Shown piece after piece: positions 1 to 10,807 of a DNA stretch of 64,000 bases. Under the pieces are notes generated by a model, which saw only the letters and a program-made list of their open reading frames with translations, did not search any database and was not told the DNA's origin. Source of the DNA: Letharia columbiana. Its lineage: Eukaryota > Ascomycota > Lecanoromycetes > Lecanorales > Parmeliaceae. Position numbers and translations under genes: made by a program. Each line of letters starts with the position of its first letter. The first letter of the stretch is position 1. Location of the stretch: the NCBI RefSeq assembly GCF_014066305.1, contig NW_023501045.1, positions 166,001 to 230,000 of the forward strand. The letters run 5' to 3'.

Positions 1-425
1 CAATCGTGGGACTATTCAAGCAAAACAGAACCATCTCCGTATTGAACCCACCATAGGTGTACGTCTCTGGCGCGCACCGAGCGAGACCGTTCTGCTGCGG
101 GTTCGACTTGCACGGCTGCGGCTTCGGATAGGTAGGTTGCTCATTATGGTTAATGGGTGATGCAACGGATTCTTCGATTGCGCATAGGACGTCGTTGACC
201 GTGGTTCCACCGCAGGAGCCACTGCCGCCCGATTGGGAGAGTGAGAATTCGCCGGTGAAGGCGCCGGGGTTGCCAGTGTTTGCGCCGAAGAGAGGAGGCT
301 GGCCTGAAAGCTTGTCAGTCTGATTCCATTCGGTCGACGACCTTATGTGAAAAGATTGCGCTACCTGTGTGGGCGGCGCCAGTGTATAGAGCGATGATGC
401 CGCCAAGGCCCTGGGATAGGAACAT
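1..425 (-). CDS. Small secreted cysteine-containing protein, 3' part missing (partial)
   Basis: I do not recognise the family. The reading frame starts at the ATG whose complement is 423-425 and runs off the left edge. Exon 1 is 365-425 and exon 2 is 303 down to 1. The intron 304-364 (61 nt) starts GTAGCG, has a CTGAC branch-like site and ends TTTCAG; joining it keeps one open frame of about 121 codons. The first 20 or so residues (MFLSQGLGGIIALYTGAAHT) look like a signal peptide. The rest is Gly/Ser/Asn-rich and has five visible cysteines, including C-G-G-T-T and an L-C-A-I-E-E segment. It is probably a secreted protein, but an earlier start is not excluded because the frame stays open upstream for about 15 codons to a stop near 472. 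Moderate confidence that it is a gene, none on function. Confidence 0.55.
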
Positions 426-781
426 AGGGTAGCCACGTCGATACCATCCTTGGGGAGGAATCTGTTCAGGTTGGTCCACGATTTACGCAGTAAGTGGTTG
501 AACAAAGATAAAGTTGACGTTTCCATGGCCGAATTATCCTCCGCCAATAACAAGAGCTACGCAACGCCGTCGGTTGCACTATATGCTATATCCAGAACCA
601 GCCAATCTCCACAAGGGACAAGAATGCAGACTTATACTGGATATCCCAACGCCTGGAAATGTGGTCACGCCGATAACAACAGCACCACCACAAGGACAAT
701 CATGTTGCAGCCCAAAAGAAAAGCGGCTCCCCCCTCCCCAAAATGCTAAAACACAAGACTCCACTCGAACGACATCCCGAA

Positions 782-1543
782 TCAATGCACCGGCTTAATA
801 GGCTGATCCCACTGCAACTTCATCATCAAATCCGTAAACCGCCCATCCGGCTCCATCAGCCGCGCCGCCGGACTGACGAAGCCATCCGCCAGCTTCCGCA
901 TGCAGCCAAAGAACCCATACTCGAAGATCCACTCCGTCTCGTCCATAAAGTTGGCCAGTCGGATCGTGAAGCCGTACACGCTGGCGGTATCCCGGGCGAC
1001 GGACGCGATCTCGGACACGATGATCGGGCGACGGTAGCGGGCGTGCATGCCCTCGAGGTACCGAATGCAAGCGTCGCCGTCGGTGCCGTAGTAGTGGAGG
1101 CCGACGTAGTCGGGAGGGTCGGAGGCGGTGAGGCGCATGAAGTCTTCGAGCCAGCGCTGGCCGTTCTCGTCGTTGGAGACGGAGGGCCCGACGAGTTTCT
1201 TGCCCCCGTGCCGTCGCAGGGGCACCATCTGGCTGTGCCAGGCCTGCGCCGCGCGCTGCGGGGGGATGTTGTTCTTGTCGGGCTCGTTGAAGAAGTGGAC
1301 GATGGGTTCGTGGCTCTTGAGTATGTTCTGCCAGTCGCCGCCGGAGAGTTGCGCTTCGAGGTGCACCATGGGGCGGTAAGGGGCGCGGTTGTGCAGTTCG
1401 GGCGGCGTCCAGGTGTTCCAGTTGCTCACGGAGGAGATGGGGCCGTGGAAGTCACATTGGTTCATGGCCCATGGCACGCCCGGGTTGCCGGGACCGGAGC
1501 TGTTGGTCCAGTCCCAGAGGAGACAGCGCTTTTTGATCACCAT
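782..1543 (-). CDS. GH128-type (Asl1-like) glycoside hydrolase, probable beta-1,3-glucanase
   Basis: A single-exon gene of 253 residues matching the Asl1-like catalytic domain (Glyco_hydro_cc, glycoside hydrolase family 128), TIM-barrel enzymes that cleave beta-1,3-glucan. Visible family features are the N-terminal K-R-C-L-L-W-D-W segment (residues 5-12), the F-F-N-E-P-D motif near residue 85 that carries the likely acid/base glutamate, the G-L-H-Y-Y-G strand near 148, and I-V-S-E-I-A near 175 with the likely nucleophile glutamate. The C-terminal half has the usual aromatic strand (E-W-I-F-E-Y-G-F-F-G). No signal peptide is visible, so this copy may be cytosolic, or its true first exon may be missing. 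The length fits a catalytic domain alone. The gene stands by itself; its neighbour at 425 is on the same strand with a gap of about 360 bp. Confidence 0.85.
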   Translation of the reverse strand: MVIKKRCLLWDWTNSSGPGNPGVPWAMNQCDFHGPISSVSNWNTWTPPELHNRAPYRPMVHLEAQLSGGDWQNILKSHEPIVHFFNEPDKNNIPPQRAAQAWHSQMVPLRRHGGKKLVGPSVSNDENGQRWLEDFMRLTASDPPDYVGLHYYGTDGDACIRYLEGMHARYRRPIIVSEIASVARDTASVYGFTIRLANFMDETEWIFEYGFFGCMRKLADGFVSPAARLMEPDGRFTDLMMKLQWDQPIKPVH

Positions 1544-3189
1544 GGCTGATTTCTATGTGAAGTTTTGGCAATGGGCGGTGTTGGATTAATTTGCAGGACT
1601 AAAAATCGAGTATGGGAAGGGAACCTTGTGTTTCAACCAAATGTCTTGAAAGTTTCATGAATGATGAAATGGTCGTGCGAAAAAAAAGGCTCGGTTCTTA
1701 TAGCAGAACACCACTAGGGAGTGAATCCTTCAGCTGCGCATGGTGCGTTGGAGGCTCCGGATTCCTGGAGGAAGGAAGCACAGCCCGCAGGAATTAGGTT
1801 CGCCCAAAGATAGATTTTGCAGGGAAGCACAGCCCACAAGAGGGACACTACAGCAATATTGAAGACAGCAAGTGACCAATTTGGTGAATTTTCGAGCCTG
1901 TTTCATTCGCGATCGAGGTTGGGAAGTTTTCGATGGTCGTCAACATCTTGCGACGCCACGCCGGATTCCGTAGTGTTGCTGCACTCGCATCTTAGTAGGA
2001 CTTGAGAAGGACCCGAAGTCCTGGTCATTAAACCTGGCAACCCTTTCCATGCGATCAAGTTGGTCACAATCACCAGATTGAGTATGGAATGACTGCTGCG
2101 CAATGCGTCAGTCCGGTCAAAGTCCACACTGAGGGAAAATCTTCAGGAACGATTTCGATCGTCGCAAATCTGCGACTTCCAGATACCGACCTTGTCTCCG
2201 AAGTTCGTCAAGACTGGGCATTGCTTATCGACGTCGGTTCCATCCATGCTATCCTTCATCGTCCGGATAGCAGAGACAGTCCTCCATCAACTTGTGCTTC
2301 GCTACTCAGTCAGCCTGGCAGCGCATCCCTCGCCCTACTCATGCTCCATACATAGAGCGCAATCGATTACTGCCGTGGGTGATAACTGGAGCGGTAGATG
2401 GCCGACAAATGGAAGTTGACGTATGTTCGACAAAGGGATTCGACGCCTCTGGAAGCAAAACGGAATCCTCCCACATTCTCCGGAAGCCTGCGTTCATGCC
2501 GCTGGTCCTGCTGCTGCTGCTGCGGTCAAGGATTGTCTTCTTCTTGTCTATAGTGACAGACAGCGCAGAAGGATGGAGAGATGGAGAGAGCGATGATTCT
2601 TGAAGAAGAAAGTGGCACAGAGGTGACGGATTACACAAGGCAACAGAAGAAGAAAAGAATAGAATCCAGACACAAGAATGATAGTAGAGCATTACCCCCT
2701 TCTCAGCAAGTAGCACTCATACCACGTTTCTCCGAGCTGAGACCGCACGAACGCCACAAATCAATTGCAATGTGAATATAACCGGGTTCGACTGAAGGGA
2801 CAAAGAGTCGAAGACGATGTATGCGTATCTAAATAAGATGTAGTTGTCTAAATAGGATGAGGCTAGAAAGTCTGCCGGTCATCTATTACCGAGTATCCTT
2901 CGGGAATCCTTCGATCTTGTAAGATCCACTAACTGTCGAAGAGAGCCCAGCGAAACTCCTGTTGTCAAGTATGTACATATAAGGTTTGGCTGAGAGATAG
3001 TCAGGCCTTAGACTGAGCATGATCCGAACCTCGGGTCTAGATCCAGCGACGAGTAATGAGCGATGGCAATCGCGCGGCCTGCGTGCGAGAGATAGAGAAA
3101 GTCCCGAAGCGACGAAATATCCCAAAGTGCGACCAACGCAACAAGCACTACTTTTCCAACCACCCCCAGGTCCCCTGACTTCTCAGCTC
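1544..3189. other. Intergenic, no supported gene
   Basis: Only short overlapping open frames with no recognisable domain or plausible splice structure occur here. A (CTG)n-type microsatellite lies near 2507-2523. The bases just upstream of 1543 would hold the promoter of the GH128 gene, but I see no clear TATA box. Confidence 0.5.
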
Positions 3190-3858
3190 CTACCCGCAAA
3201 GTATCGCACCAACCCCATCGGAAGTAGTTGCAGTATACGGAATGCCATTCGTTGGATCCGTGAAGATGGCCGGGCAATCCGTAGCCGGCGGACCGCAAAA
3301 CGAGTCCGTCGTCGTATTCGTAAGACTAAAACCCCAGGTCCCAAACGGATTCCCGTTGACCTCGCTGAGATCATAGCTGATGTCCCCGTTTCCCCCATTC
3401 GTATACTCAAATTGCAGAATATTCCCCGAACCGCTCGTTACGGAGATTTTCAGCGAATGACCCCCATCGCTCGACGCGGCATAAGCCTCAGAGTAAGTCC
3501 CTGTGTTGGCTTTAATAGGGACTGTGGAGCCGCAGGTTGCTGGATGCTGTTTGCAGACGTAAACGTAGGTGGCGAAGTTGCATTTGTTGACGATGGTTGC
3601 ATATCCTGGGGTACCAGAGCCGGCGCCAGAGGAGCCCGAGCCCGAGCCAGAGGAACCGCTGGTGCCTCCTGTGCCGCCAGAGGAGCTCGTCGTGGTGGTG
3701 GTAGCGGGGGTTGCTGGGGCTACTGGCGATGGTGATGGCGCTGGCTTCGGCTTTGGTGACCAGTTGTTCGGGTTCCACGGCGATGGAGCTGAGAATGTGG
3801 TGAGGGCGAAGAAGCCTATGATCACAAAAGCGGTGGTGGCAGATCCGAAGGAACGCAT
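3190..3858 (-). CDS. Bys1-like (thaumatin-like fold) secreted protein
   Basis: A 222-residue protein starting at the ATG complementary to 3856-3858. An in-frame ATG 30 codons upstream is less likely because it would bury the signal peptide. Residues 1-24 (MRSFGSATTAFVIIGFFALT, then TFSA) form a clear signal peptide. Residues about 25-85 are a Pro/Ser/Thr/Gly-rich linker, probably O-glycosylated. From about 88 onward (G-Y-A-T-I-V-N-K-C, Y-V-Y-V-C-K) the sequence resembles the Bys1 family, named after a yeast-phase-specific protein of Blastomyces and related to thaumatin-like folds; the other cysteines (A-T-C-G-S, F-C-G-P, D-C-P-A, I-L-C-G) are spaced for disulphides. The protein ends G-A-I-L-C-G. 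It probably acts in the wall or extracellular space; the biochemical role of the family is unclear. A repeated palindromic element lies upstream. Confidence 0.8.
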   Translation of the reverse strand: MRSFGSATTAFVIIGFFALTTFSAPSPWNPNNWSPKPKPAPSPSPVAPATPATTTTTSSSGGTGGTSGSSGSGSGSSGAGSGTPGYATIVNKCNFATYVYVCKQHPATCGSTVPIKANTGTYSEAYAASSDGGHSLKISVTSGSGNILQFEYTNGGNGDISYDLSEVNGNPFGTWGFSLTNTTTDSFCGPPATDCPAIFTDPTNGIPYTATTSDGVGAILCG

Positions 3859-3940
3859 GATTGGCAATGGGTTGTAGGGTTTGAATTGTAATATTCGCAA
3901 TGGGAAGGTGTACGTTAGGTATGAAAAAGCAGAGTCTTGA

Positions 3941-4021
3941 ACGTTCAACGTCTGATAGGCAGCAAAGAGTCTAAAGAGTGTTGGTGCTGATGAAGGAAGG
4001 GATTAGACGTTCAACGTCTGA
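3941..4021. promoter_or_regulatory. Repeated palindromic element upstream of the Bys1-like gene
   Basis: The 15-mer ACGTTCAACGTCTGA occurs at 3941-3955 and again at 4007-4021. The second copy is part of a perfect palindrome AGACGTTCAACGTCT (4005-4019); the first has one arm changed. Both lie 83-163 bp upstream of the start at 3858, where a transcription-factor operator would be expected. The sequence is seen; the regulatory role is inferred. Confidence 0.35.
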
Positions 4022-6045
4022 GATCCAAAAAGATCGACCGTGTAAAGAGTGCCTGAGGTTTTTGCCGGCCTAGGTTTGAAGGAGGACACTCTCGATTCTT
4101 ATTCAAAGGTTCTCAAGTCTCGACCATTAGCAGATGCGGCGTTCCTGTTCGCCCTGTCATGCATCTCTCCAGTTACTGTCACCCCACCACGGCCTCGAAA
4201 ATATTCTAGAGATTAGCTAGTCGGCGGCCATTCCCTTTTGGCTGCAGGTTGAAGCCAGAATACGACGCACATGCTCTGCTTCGGTCTTGAATCCCAGGGC
4301 CAGACGCTTGAAGAATGTTCGGGGCGTCGCAGAATACGTGCCACTTTGGACAAGTTTCGAGATGCCGGGGCGTTAGTATGCCACATCAGACATCTAAAAA
4401 CTTTTTTGGACTGCCAAATGCCCTCATCCCAACGATAAAACTTTCTCCGGACGCGTGGCTCAAGGTCGTGCATCCAATGGCTACTGAAAACCTGGGAAAC
4501 CCTGCCGAGAGACAAATGTGATACAGGCGTATAGTTTTGTTCCTGCGCCGAGTTCGGGGTTGTTCGGGGTTGCCCGTTGTATGGCCGGTATTATGGGCAT
4601 TCCTCCTTTGCCTCACTCGTGCGCCCGACGAAGATGCGAAAAGGCAGATTTTGCGAAGAGGTAATCGTGCCTGAGGATAAGGAAAGTAGAGCCACACAGC
4701 CTGTGACTAAGAGAGATCGTGGTATCTCGAGAGAAAAAAGTTTGGTCCAGGCCGTGAACTCAGAGTACTTGCTGTAACGTGAAGAGTACGAGGTGTATGC
4801 GGAAGCTGCCTCAGCTGCAACGCCTACTCGCCGAATCAGACGTGGCAGAAGAAGTCCAGCTTAGATAGTGATGGATGCACACCCTTTCAGGCTTTGGCGG
4901 CGAGATGCTTTGCCACACGGCGCATGGCGTTTCAGGGTACGTTAGATGTGCGACTCCGGTTTCACACAACGGGGGGCTAGCGATGAGATGTACCAATGAA
5001 CATCGATACTGGTCTACATGGCGGTCGAAGTTCGGGTTATACTCTAGTTGCGTCCAGCATCGTATTCGTAGGTATCATACGGAGTACTAGAATAAAAAGG
5101 GTGAGTTTCAGAATTATGGCACAGACCTAGAGTACGGAAGGTGAGGTCTTCACGCTACCGAGGCTACCCTCGGCTCGGGCCACCTCCTCACCTTCCACGG
5201 CATACCTCTCGTCGAATGATAATCGATACGATGTTAAACCTCATACGAGCTCGTCTCTTCGTGACATGATGGTGTGAGAGTAAACTCGAGATGTTTGAAT
5301 CACAAGGTTAGGACACTCGTAGCCAATGACCGGTCTCAAAGGCCTAGGGTATTGGCCTCCCAATGCCGCAAGGAGTTTGATATGTGAAGTAACGCGACAG
5401 AAGACGGTTTCTGCGGCCAGAACGAGGTATGGAGACGGAAGGAGGAGATTCTTGAAATGTCCTTCGCCGTTGCCCATCTCCGATGTCGTCAAGCACATTC
5501 ACTGCCTCGACAGCACGAACGCGTCATGAAATCTTTGAAAGATAATCGTAGGTGGCATGTAGACTTGGTGATCGTAATTCTGACCATTACAAGTCAAGTG
5601 CGTGCTGCTCAATTTTGCGAACACTCTACTCGAGAATATTTGTCTACAACATCGAGCCGCTGTAATGTATGTGCGCATTTTATTTCTCTCAAGTATGCAC
5701 TTCACGGCAGCTCTCGTCCGCCACGAGCCCCCGAGCAGACGCCGGCCTCCAATTAGCTCACCATAGCCGCAGATGAGTTATCTTCTGTATGATGTGCATC
5801 TGAACCTTTTACCTCAGTCGAGTGGACAGATCATAGGCCTTGACTTAGCACATCTGAAGATTAGATCTCGCGAAAAACACATGTCCACCACAGGTCTCCG
5901 TTGAAATCCAAGTAAATCAGAGCATCTTTGTAGCCCACGGACAGACTGCAACCTCTAGTCGCTCGTGACCTTCTTGATCAATTGTCCAAGCAGACTACTT
6001 AATGTCAGCATTACCATGATCTCCACGAACTCTTTGTCAAGACAC
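4022..6045. other. Intergenic, no supported gene
   Basis: I see no recognisable domain on either strand over about 2 kb. A hairpin-forming inverted repeat lies at 5136-5196 and is listed separately. Short open frames here have no protein-like features. Confidence 0.45.
5136..5196. repeat. Nested inverted repeat (hairpin)
   Basis: GGAAGGTGAGG (5136-5146) is matched by its exact reverse complement CCTCACCTTCC (5186-5196), and an inner pair CCGAGG (5158-5163) / CCTCGG (5168-5173) nests within it. The arms could form a cruciform, or be the tips of a miniature element or a structured RNA. Confidence 0.5.
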
Positions 6046-9000
6046 TTACTCATCCGAATTCTCAATCTTCACTCCCCTCCTACAATGCTCACAGTTCGCG
6101 CAACTCCCGACCTCCATCCCCGCCGTCGCAGCCACCAGAGCCTCGTACATCTGCGGGCTCGCCTCTCTCAACTCCAGCATCTTCTTGCTGCGCAAGAACT
6201 CTCCACCTTGCGAACCTTCCGCCAGAACTTTCCGGTTCCCAGGTCTAATATCTGCTAGCACATGCTCCGGGATTTTTCCAGCCTCTTCGCCATACACGAG
6301 AGAGCGCTCGAGTTCGGGGCCCATCTTGTCGCACATCTTGGAAAGATGAGAACCCATGCGCGCTAAGACGGGCGAGTCGAGCCGCTCATTGCGCATGTCT
6401 TGAACTATCACGGTAGGAGAGCAGAAGGCTAGTGAGAGAATCTTGTCGTGCATGCTGGGCGGGGTGGTCTTAGAGTCGTCCATCAGTTCGGCAAGGATCG
6501 CTTTTGCCGATGGCATGTCCTTTGTGACTTTATCGAGCCCACAATATATGACTGATACAGTGCGGAGAAGTTTATTGTAATTCAAAGTTGCCACTGGGGT
6601 GCGGCCAGTAATGTCTTCTGTAAGATCTGACACTAGGAGATCGAGGATGTCGGTCACGCTGTGGGTGTGAGCCGCAAGAGACGGGAACTTCGACTGATCC
6701 AGTTTGCTGACGAGCCAGTTCGCTTGGCTAAGAGCGAACAGTTTGCTTTGTTTGGTGTACAAGCTGTGATCATTCGGCTTGCCTTTGTCGCGGAAGATGG
6801 AACCTTCTCTCTGCACACCTACTTTCCGGCGGCGCAATTTTGTGTAATCGCCTAGATACTGCGCTCGGATATCTATGCTGAGTTTGAAAGAGTCGAAGAA
6901 GTTTTTAGTGGGACGTTGCCCGCCGCGGAAGATGTCGTCTTTGAAGATCTCTATCACCCGTTCGAGGAGAGTGATACTTTTCTTGATATGGCCATTCTGA
7001 AGTAGCATGTTGTATAGATGGAAGAAGGCTTGCATATATCCGGATCGGTCCCAGCATTTGGTGCCCCAGTCATAGGACATATTGAGCATCTCCACCATCC
7101 CTGTACCGCATAGATATGGCGAGTAAAGCCAGAGCCCATTTTTTGAGCTCTTCGAGAAAAGTGAACGAGGCGCTTCAGGAAGGAAATCGAGTGGAGTCTC
7201 GCCGAGTAAGAGAGCTTCTTTCATCATGATGTCCAGATAAATGATCGGATGACTCCATTCTGTAGGGTCGCCTTTTCTTTCTCTGTCTGTCTTGAACTCC
7301 TCAAGCAGGAGCTCCGTAGCCTCGACCCACTGTTCGCGAAAGCTTCGTATCTCCACGACGTCATTCGCAAAGTCCCAAACAAGCGTCGAGCTAGTCGACC
7401 CAAAGCAATCAATTGGAGGTACGTCCTGAGCGGCCCATCGCTTGGCGCAGAACATGGAATCAACTGCGATCTGAAGTTGCAAAATATGGTGTGGCTTCAG
7501 TTCTGATTCAATTGGAGCGCCAGGCTTTTGCATTGCTAGAACCGTCAAGTCGCGTGCAAAATCCATTGGCCCCCAGAGAGGTCGGTTTGTCCATTCGCAT
7601 TCGACCGAGTCCTCAATCTTCCAATCCAAATTCTCGGGATTTTGCATCTGTGACTTACCCTTGATGAGTCTCTTCATGGCATACGTGTTTACAAGATCGT
7701 ACAGCCAGGAAATCGTATAGTCTGCTTTCCATTTGCGAATGTTCTGGGGTGTCATATCCGCAGCAAGGGTGAACTGTGTGTCTCTGAAATTCGGGTTCCA
7801 GCTCATCTTCGCAAACGTAGAGCTAGGCTTGCCGTTGCGGTTCTTGCGGTAGTCGGTGACAAAGCTCACAAGATCGTTGTGGGTTGTGAGGAGCAACGAT
7901 TCCTCGATCGCGCCCATGTCTCCCTTTGCGTTGAGCGCAACTTGCTTCGAACTCACCTTGCTCTTTGCTGTTGTACTCGAGGGCGCTGTGGCTCCAATGA
8001 TCACGTAGTTACCATTTCGGACTAGCTGGTTGATTATCTCGCAGAAATGGGTGCATGCGGGATAGTCCATGGCCAGCTCATACTGCAGTGACCGCATCAT
8101 GCCCACAGCCATATTGCTTAACGCTCCAGCGACTGCACAGTGGAACTGGCCCAAACCAACTTGACGCCAGATGTTTCTCATGTACCTAGGCACGTCAGCA
8201 GATTCTTAAGTCAATGCAGAGACGGCCTTACTTCCTGAGGTGAATGATATCTCTGACGAAGAAGCATACGGCAAAATAGGCTTCTGTTTCCGATTTGACC
8301 TTGTATTTATCTAAAGGCTCCGTAGGAACACGGCTGGACTTGCCCTTCCGCTTGCCTTTCGCTGCTGCTGGTGCTGGGGGATCGGTAGCTGTCACTTCCG
8401 TGGTTGGCGAGGCGCTTTGCGTTGCCAATTCGTCCAATACCGCCTCGTCTTCGATGGGCAAGCTCTGAACATCTAGGCCATCAAATTTGTTCATAAACTC
8501 AAACGCTGGATCTACGCCTTCTGGCCCGGCCTCAGATTTCAATGTAGCAAGAGCTTTAGATCTTTCCTCTTCCCTAGCCTTCCTCTTGGCATTCCGATCA
8601 TCTTCATGACTTTTTCTCCAGATAGCACCGCCGAGGGCGTCGAATGCGGATTGCAACGCTACTATGAACGCCCAATGACCCTCATTGCTCTTCTCCACAT
8701 CTGGATCTGGGTGATTGATAGATAGAGCCTTCCAGATATCGTGCGCAGCAGTCCGAGCACCAATCACCGAGTCAAAGAGAACATAGATAGAGTCTGGCAC
8801 GGACTGCTCCGCCTCTGCGATTGCGGTCGAGAGGGATACGAGTTTCGATGTACTAATCTCGGAGGGGAAGGCTTTCGCATTCTCAGTTCGAGCATTCTTT
8901 GCTGCCTTCCTCTTGTGCTTTGGATTATTGTTGATTGGCTTGGGAGCGATAGGAATGGCGCATGAAGAAGCTGTGGTTACGATCCATCGAATGAGTGTTG

Positions 9001-9067
9001 AAGTATTTTTCTTGTATTGCTGGTAAGTGCTATGCTGAAGCACTTCCGTAGCATTAGATGCCACCAT
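6046..9067 (-). CDS. Large DUF6604-like fungal protein, one intron
   Basis: Two exons, 8232-9067 and 6046-8185, joined across a 46-nt intron (8186-8231; donor GTAAGG, branch-like GCTGAC, acceptor CCTAG). The spliced CDS is 2976 nt, 991 residues, and reads R-K-Y-M-R-N-I-W across the junction. The N-terminus (T-Y-Q-Q-Y-K-K-N-T near residue 14, then I-R-W-I-V-T-T-A) is the pattern I associate with the fungal DUF6604 family, whose function is unknown. Residues about 45-60 are Lys/Arg-rich, a Lys/Arg/Glu-rich charged helix covers about 150-175, and a basic Ala/Lys tract lies near 240-255. The C-terminal end has a cysteine cluster, C-A-N-C-E-H-C-R-R, which may bind metal. No signal peptide or membrane span is visible, so it is probably intracellular. 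The gene is intact; only its role is unknown. Confidence 0.85.
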
Positions 9068-9138
9068 GTTCGTATGAGATAGGGCACATGCTAGGGAATA
9101 TGCTAATTAGGAGCAGCCTAGGGAAGAGAAAGTAGGAG

Positions 9139-9633
9139 ATGAATGGGAGATGTGTGTTCCGGGACTCAGCAGTGTCGAGGAGGTACGAGGGGTCGAAATC
9201 GAATGAAAGCCACTGTGGGGAGAACTCGGCAGGGTCCTCGGCAAACCTTCCATTGACGAGTACGAGTAGAGTAAGGCTCTCCGACCTCTCCCGCTCCGGC
9301 ATCTCCGCCCTCCTTTTCGGCGCGCAACGCCAGGTCGAAATGCAGCTTGACTTGGACTTCGGCCAGCAACGCATTGGGCCGCCACTGGGACGATACCGTT
9401 ACAATCGAGCCGACCTGCCGATATACGCCAAAGACCTCAAGGCGAGGGAGGAGCCGAACCTGACGTGGGAGATGGTGCTGGAGGCGATTGAGTTGGTGAG
9501 ATTCTGTACCGTTGGGAGAGATATATACTTGGAGATGGAGGCGGGGATTTATTATACGGATGTTGGGCTTCGGGATGTCGTGGTCAAACTTGCGGCATCA
9601 GGCCATGTGCATCAGAAATCGTTTAATCAGTAG
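9139..9633 (+). CDS. Hypothetical protein, 164 residues
   Basis: An open frame from the ATG at 9139 to TAG at 9631-9633, divergent from the DUF6604-like gene whose start is only 71 bp away. The C-terminal half (L-T-W-E-M-V-L-E-A-I-E-L-V-R-F, then Y-L-E-M-E-A-G-I-Y-Y-T-D) looks like genuine folded protein, while the first 70 residues are low-quality and Ser/Arg-rich. The real gene may therefore be a shorter frame or have an unseen upstream exon. I do not recognise the family. Confidence 0.35.
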   Translation: MNGRCVFRDSAVSRRYEGSKSNESHCGENSAGSSANLPLTSTSRVRLSDLSRSGISALLFGAQRQVEMQLDLDFGQQRIGPPLGRYRYNRADLPIYAKDLKAREEPNLTWEMVLEAIELVRFCTVGRDIYLEMEAGIYYTDVGLRDVVVKLAASGHVHQKSFNQ

Positions 9634-10339
9634 ACGTTGGCATCCGGCCGACTCCTAACCTCTTTTTGGGGGGTTGGTCTTCTCACTGAATCATCAAACC
9701 GTCACAATTGGTGGAGTCTGGAAACTTCGCATCGATGGACTTCAGACTGGGCGAAGGGTTCGCAAACTCCGTCCCGCTCACTAGGATACAATTAGGAAGA
9801 ATTCGTCCGTCTTTAGAGAAGAAAGAAGTGGTCCGAAGGATTACAGTAGTCGTTGCTCTTTCTACAGTGTACACTTAGCTCTAAGGTAAGTCTGATACAT
9901 GATATACCTGCAATTGGCCCGCTCAAGGCTGTACTTGTAGGTGAAGCGGAAGGATACCCGGATTCCGCCGGCAAATCGGCACTGTCGCAAATGAGGTCCA
10001 ACGCCAAGCCCGCCAAGAATGGACTCGGGCTGATATTTCGCCGGCTCCAGCTTCAAGTCGCACATTCCATACGCAATGGAGCTTGGTCAGGTAAATGCAC
10101 TGGTTGATGGGTTGCGCCGTCTTCGTGTCTTCTGTAGATACCGCTTGTTGGAAAATTATGTATATAGAGGAGCTCGAAGCCCATCTGTAATGCAGCATCA
10201 TCCACTCCGAAATCCAAACCCGCCTTGAAATTAAACAGACAGAACAAGTCTCAGTCTTTCAGCCTCGAACGATAGATACCTTGACCTTCTGACGGTATCG
10301 ACCAAATTCAATCTCACCACCAAACATCAATCCGCCAAT
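9634..10339. other. Intergenic, nothing recognised
   Basis: No domain-like open frame is supported on either strand. The last 100 bp are CA/TC-rich (caccaccaaacatcaa just before 10340), typical of a fungal 5' leader for the next frame. Confidence 0.4.
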
Positions 10340-10807
10340 ATGTGCCACAAGAACCGCGGTCCTCGTTGCTCAACCTGCCACAAACCAGCTCCTCGCCATC
10401 GCTGCCACTGTCCCGCCAAATACGCCGCCAAGCCGTCTATCAATAATACCCAGCATGATGTCCTCCCGGCCTACGCCGCGATGACCGACCCGCAGCCATC
10501 GAAATCGTCTCCATTGCCTATCTCTGTGCAATCACGCTTTGGAGGTCACGGTTCTGGCTGCCGAAGACGACCTTGCCGTGGTCCGATCCACTTCCTGGTC
10601 AGCTTGGTGATTCGCAAGTCTCAGGAGAAGAAGGAGAGAGAGAGTTTGGCTGCCAATTTGAGCGATGAGACGGAGAGCGAGCAGCAGGAGAGTGGGGTAG
10701 TTGAGACGGTGGATGAGAAGCAGATGAAGAAGGGATGTGTGAAGGTAGAGGAGAAGGACGAGGATGTGAAAGTCTTGACAAGGTCGGTTAGTGGCATGTC
10801 TTTGTGA
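10340..10807 (+). CDS. Hypothetical small protein with Cys-rich start and acidic tail
   Basis: A 155-residue frame from ATG at 10340, preceded by a CA-rich leader. The first 30 residues contain six cysteines (M-C-H-K, R-C-S-T-C-H-K, H-R-C-H-C-P), which could bind zinc or form disulphides. Residues about 68-95 are mixed basic/hydrophobic and could hold a short membrane-facing helix. The last 60 residues are Glu/Lys-rich and probably disordered or coiled. No signal peptide is evident and I do not recognise the family. An intron may be hidden in the middle, where the codon pattern is weakest. Confidence 0.4.
   Translation: MCHKNRGPRCSTCHKPAPRHRCHCPAKYAAKPSINNTQHDVLPAYAAMTDPQPSKSSPLPISVQSRFGGHGSGCRRRPCRGPIHFLVSLVIRKSQEKKERESLAANLSDETESEQQESGVVETVDEKQMKKGCVKVEEKDEDVKVLTRSVSGMSL

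Noticed and set aside
743..1549. 268-codon plus-strand open frame
   Set aside because: Antisense of the GH128 gene; it lacks domain features and the GH128 frame has catalytic motifs.
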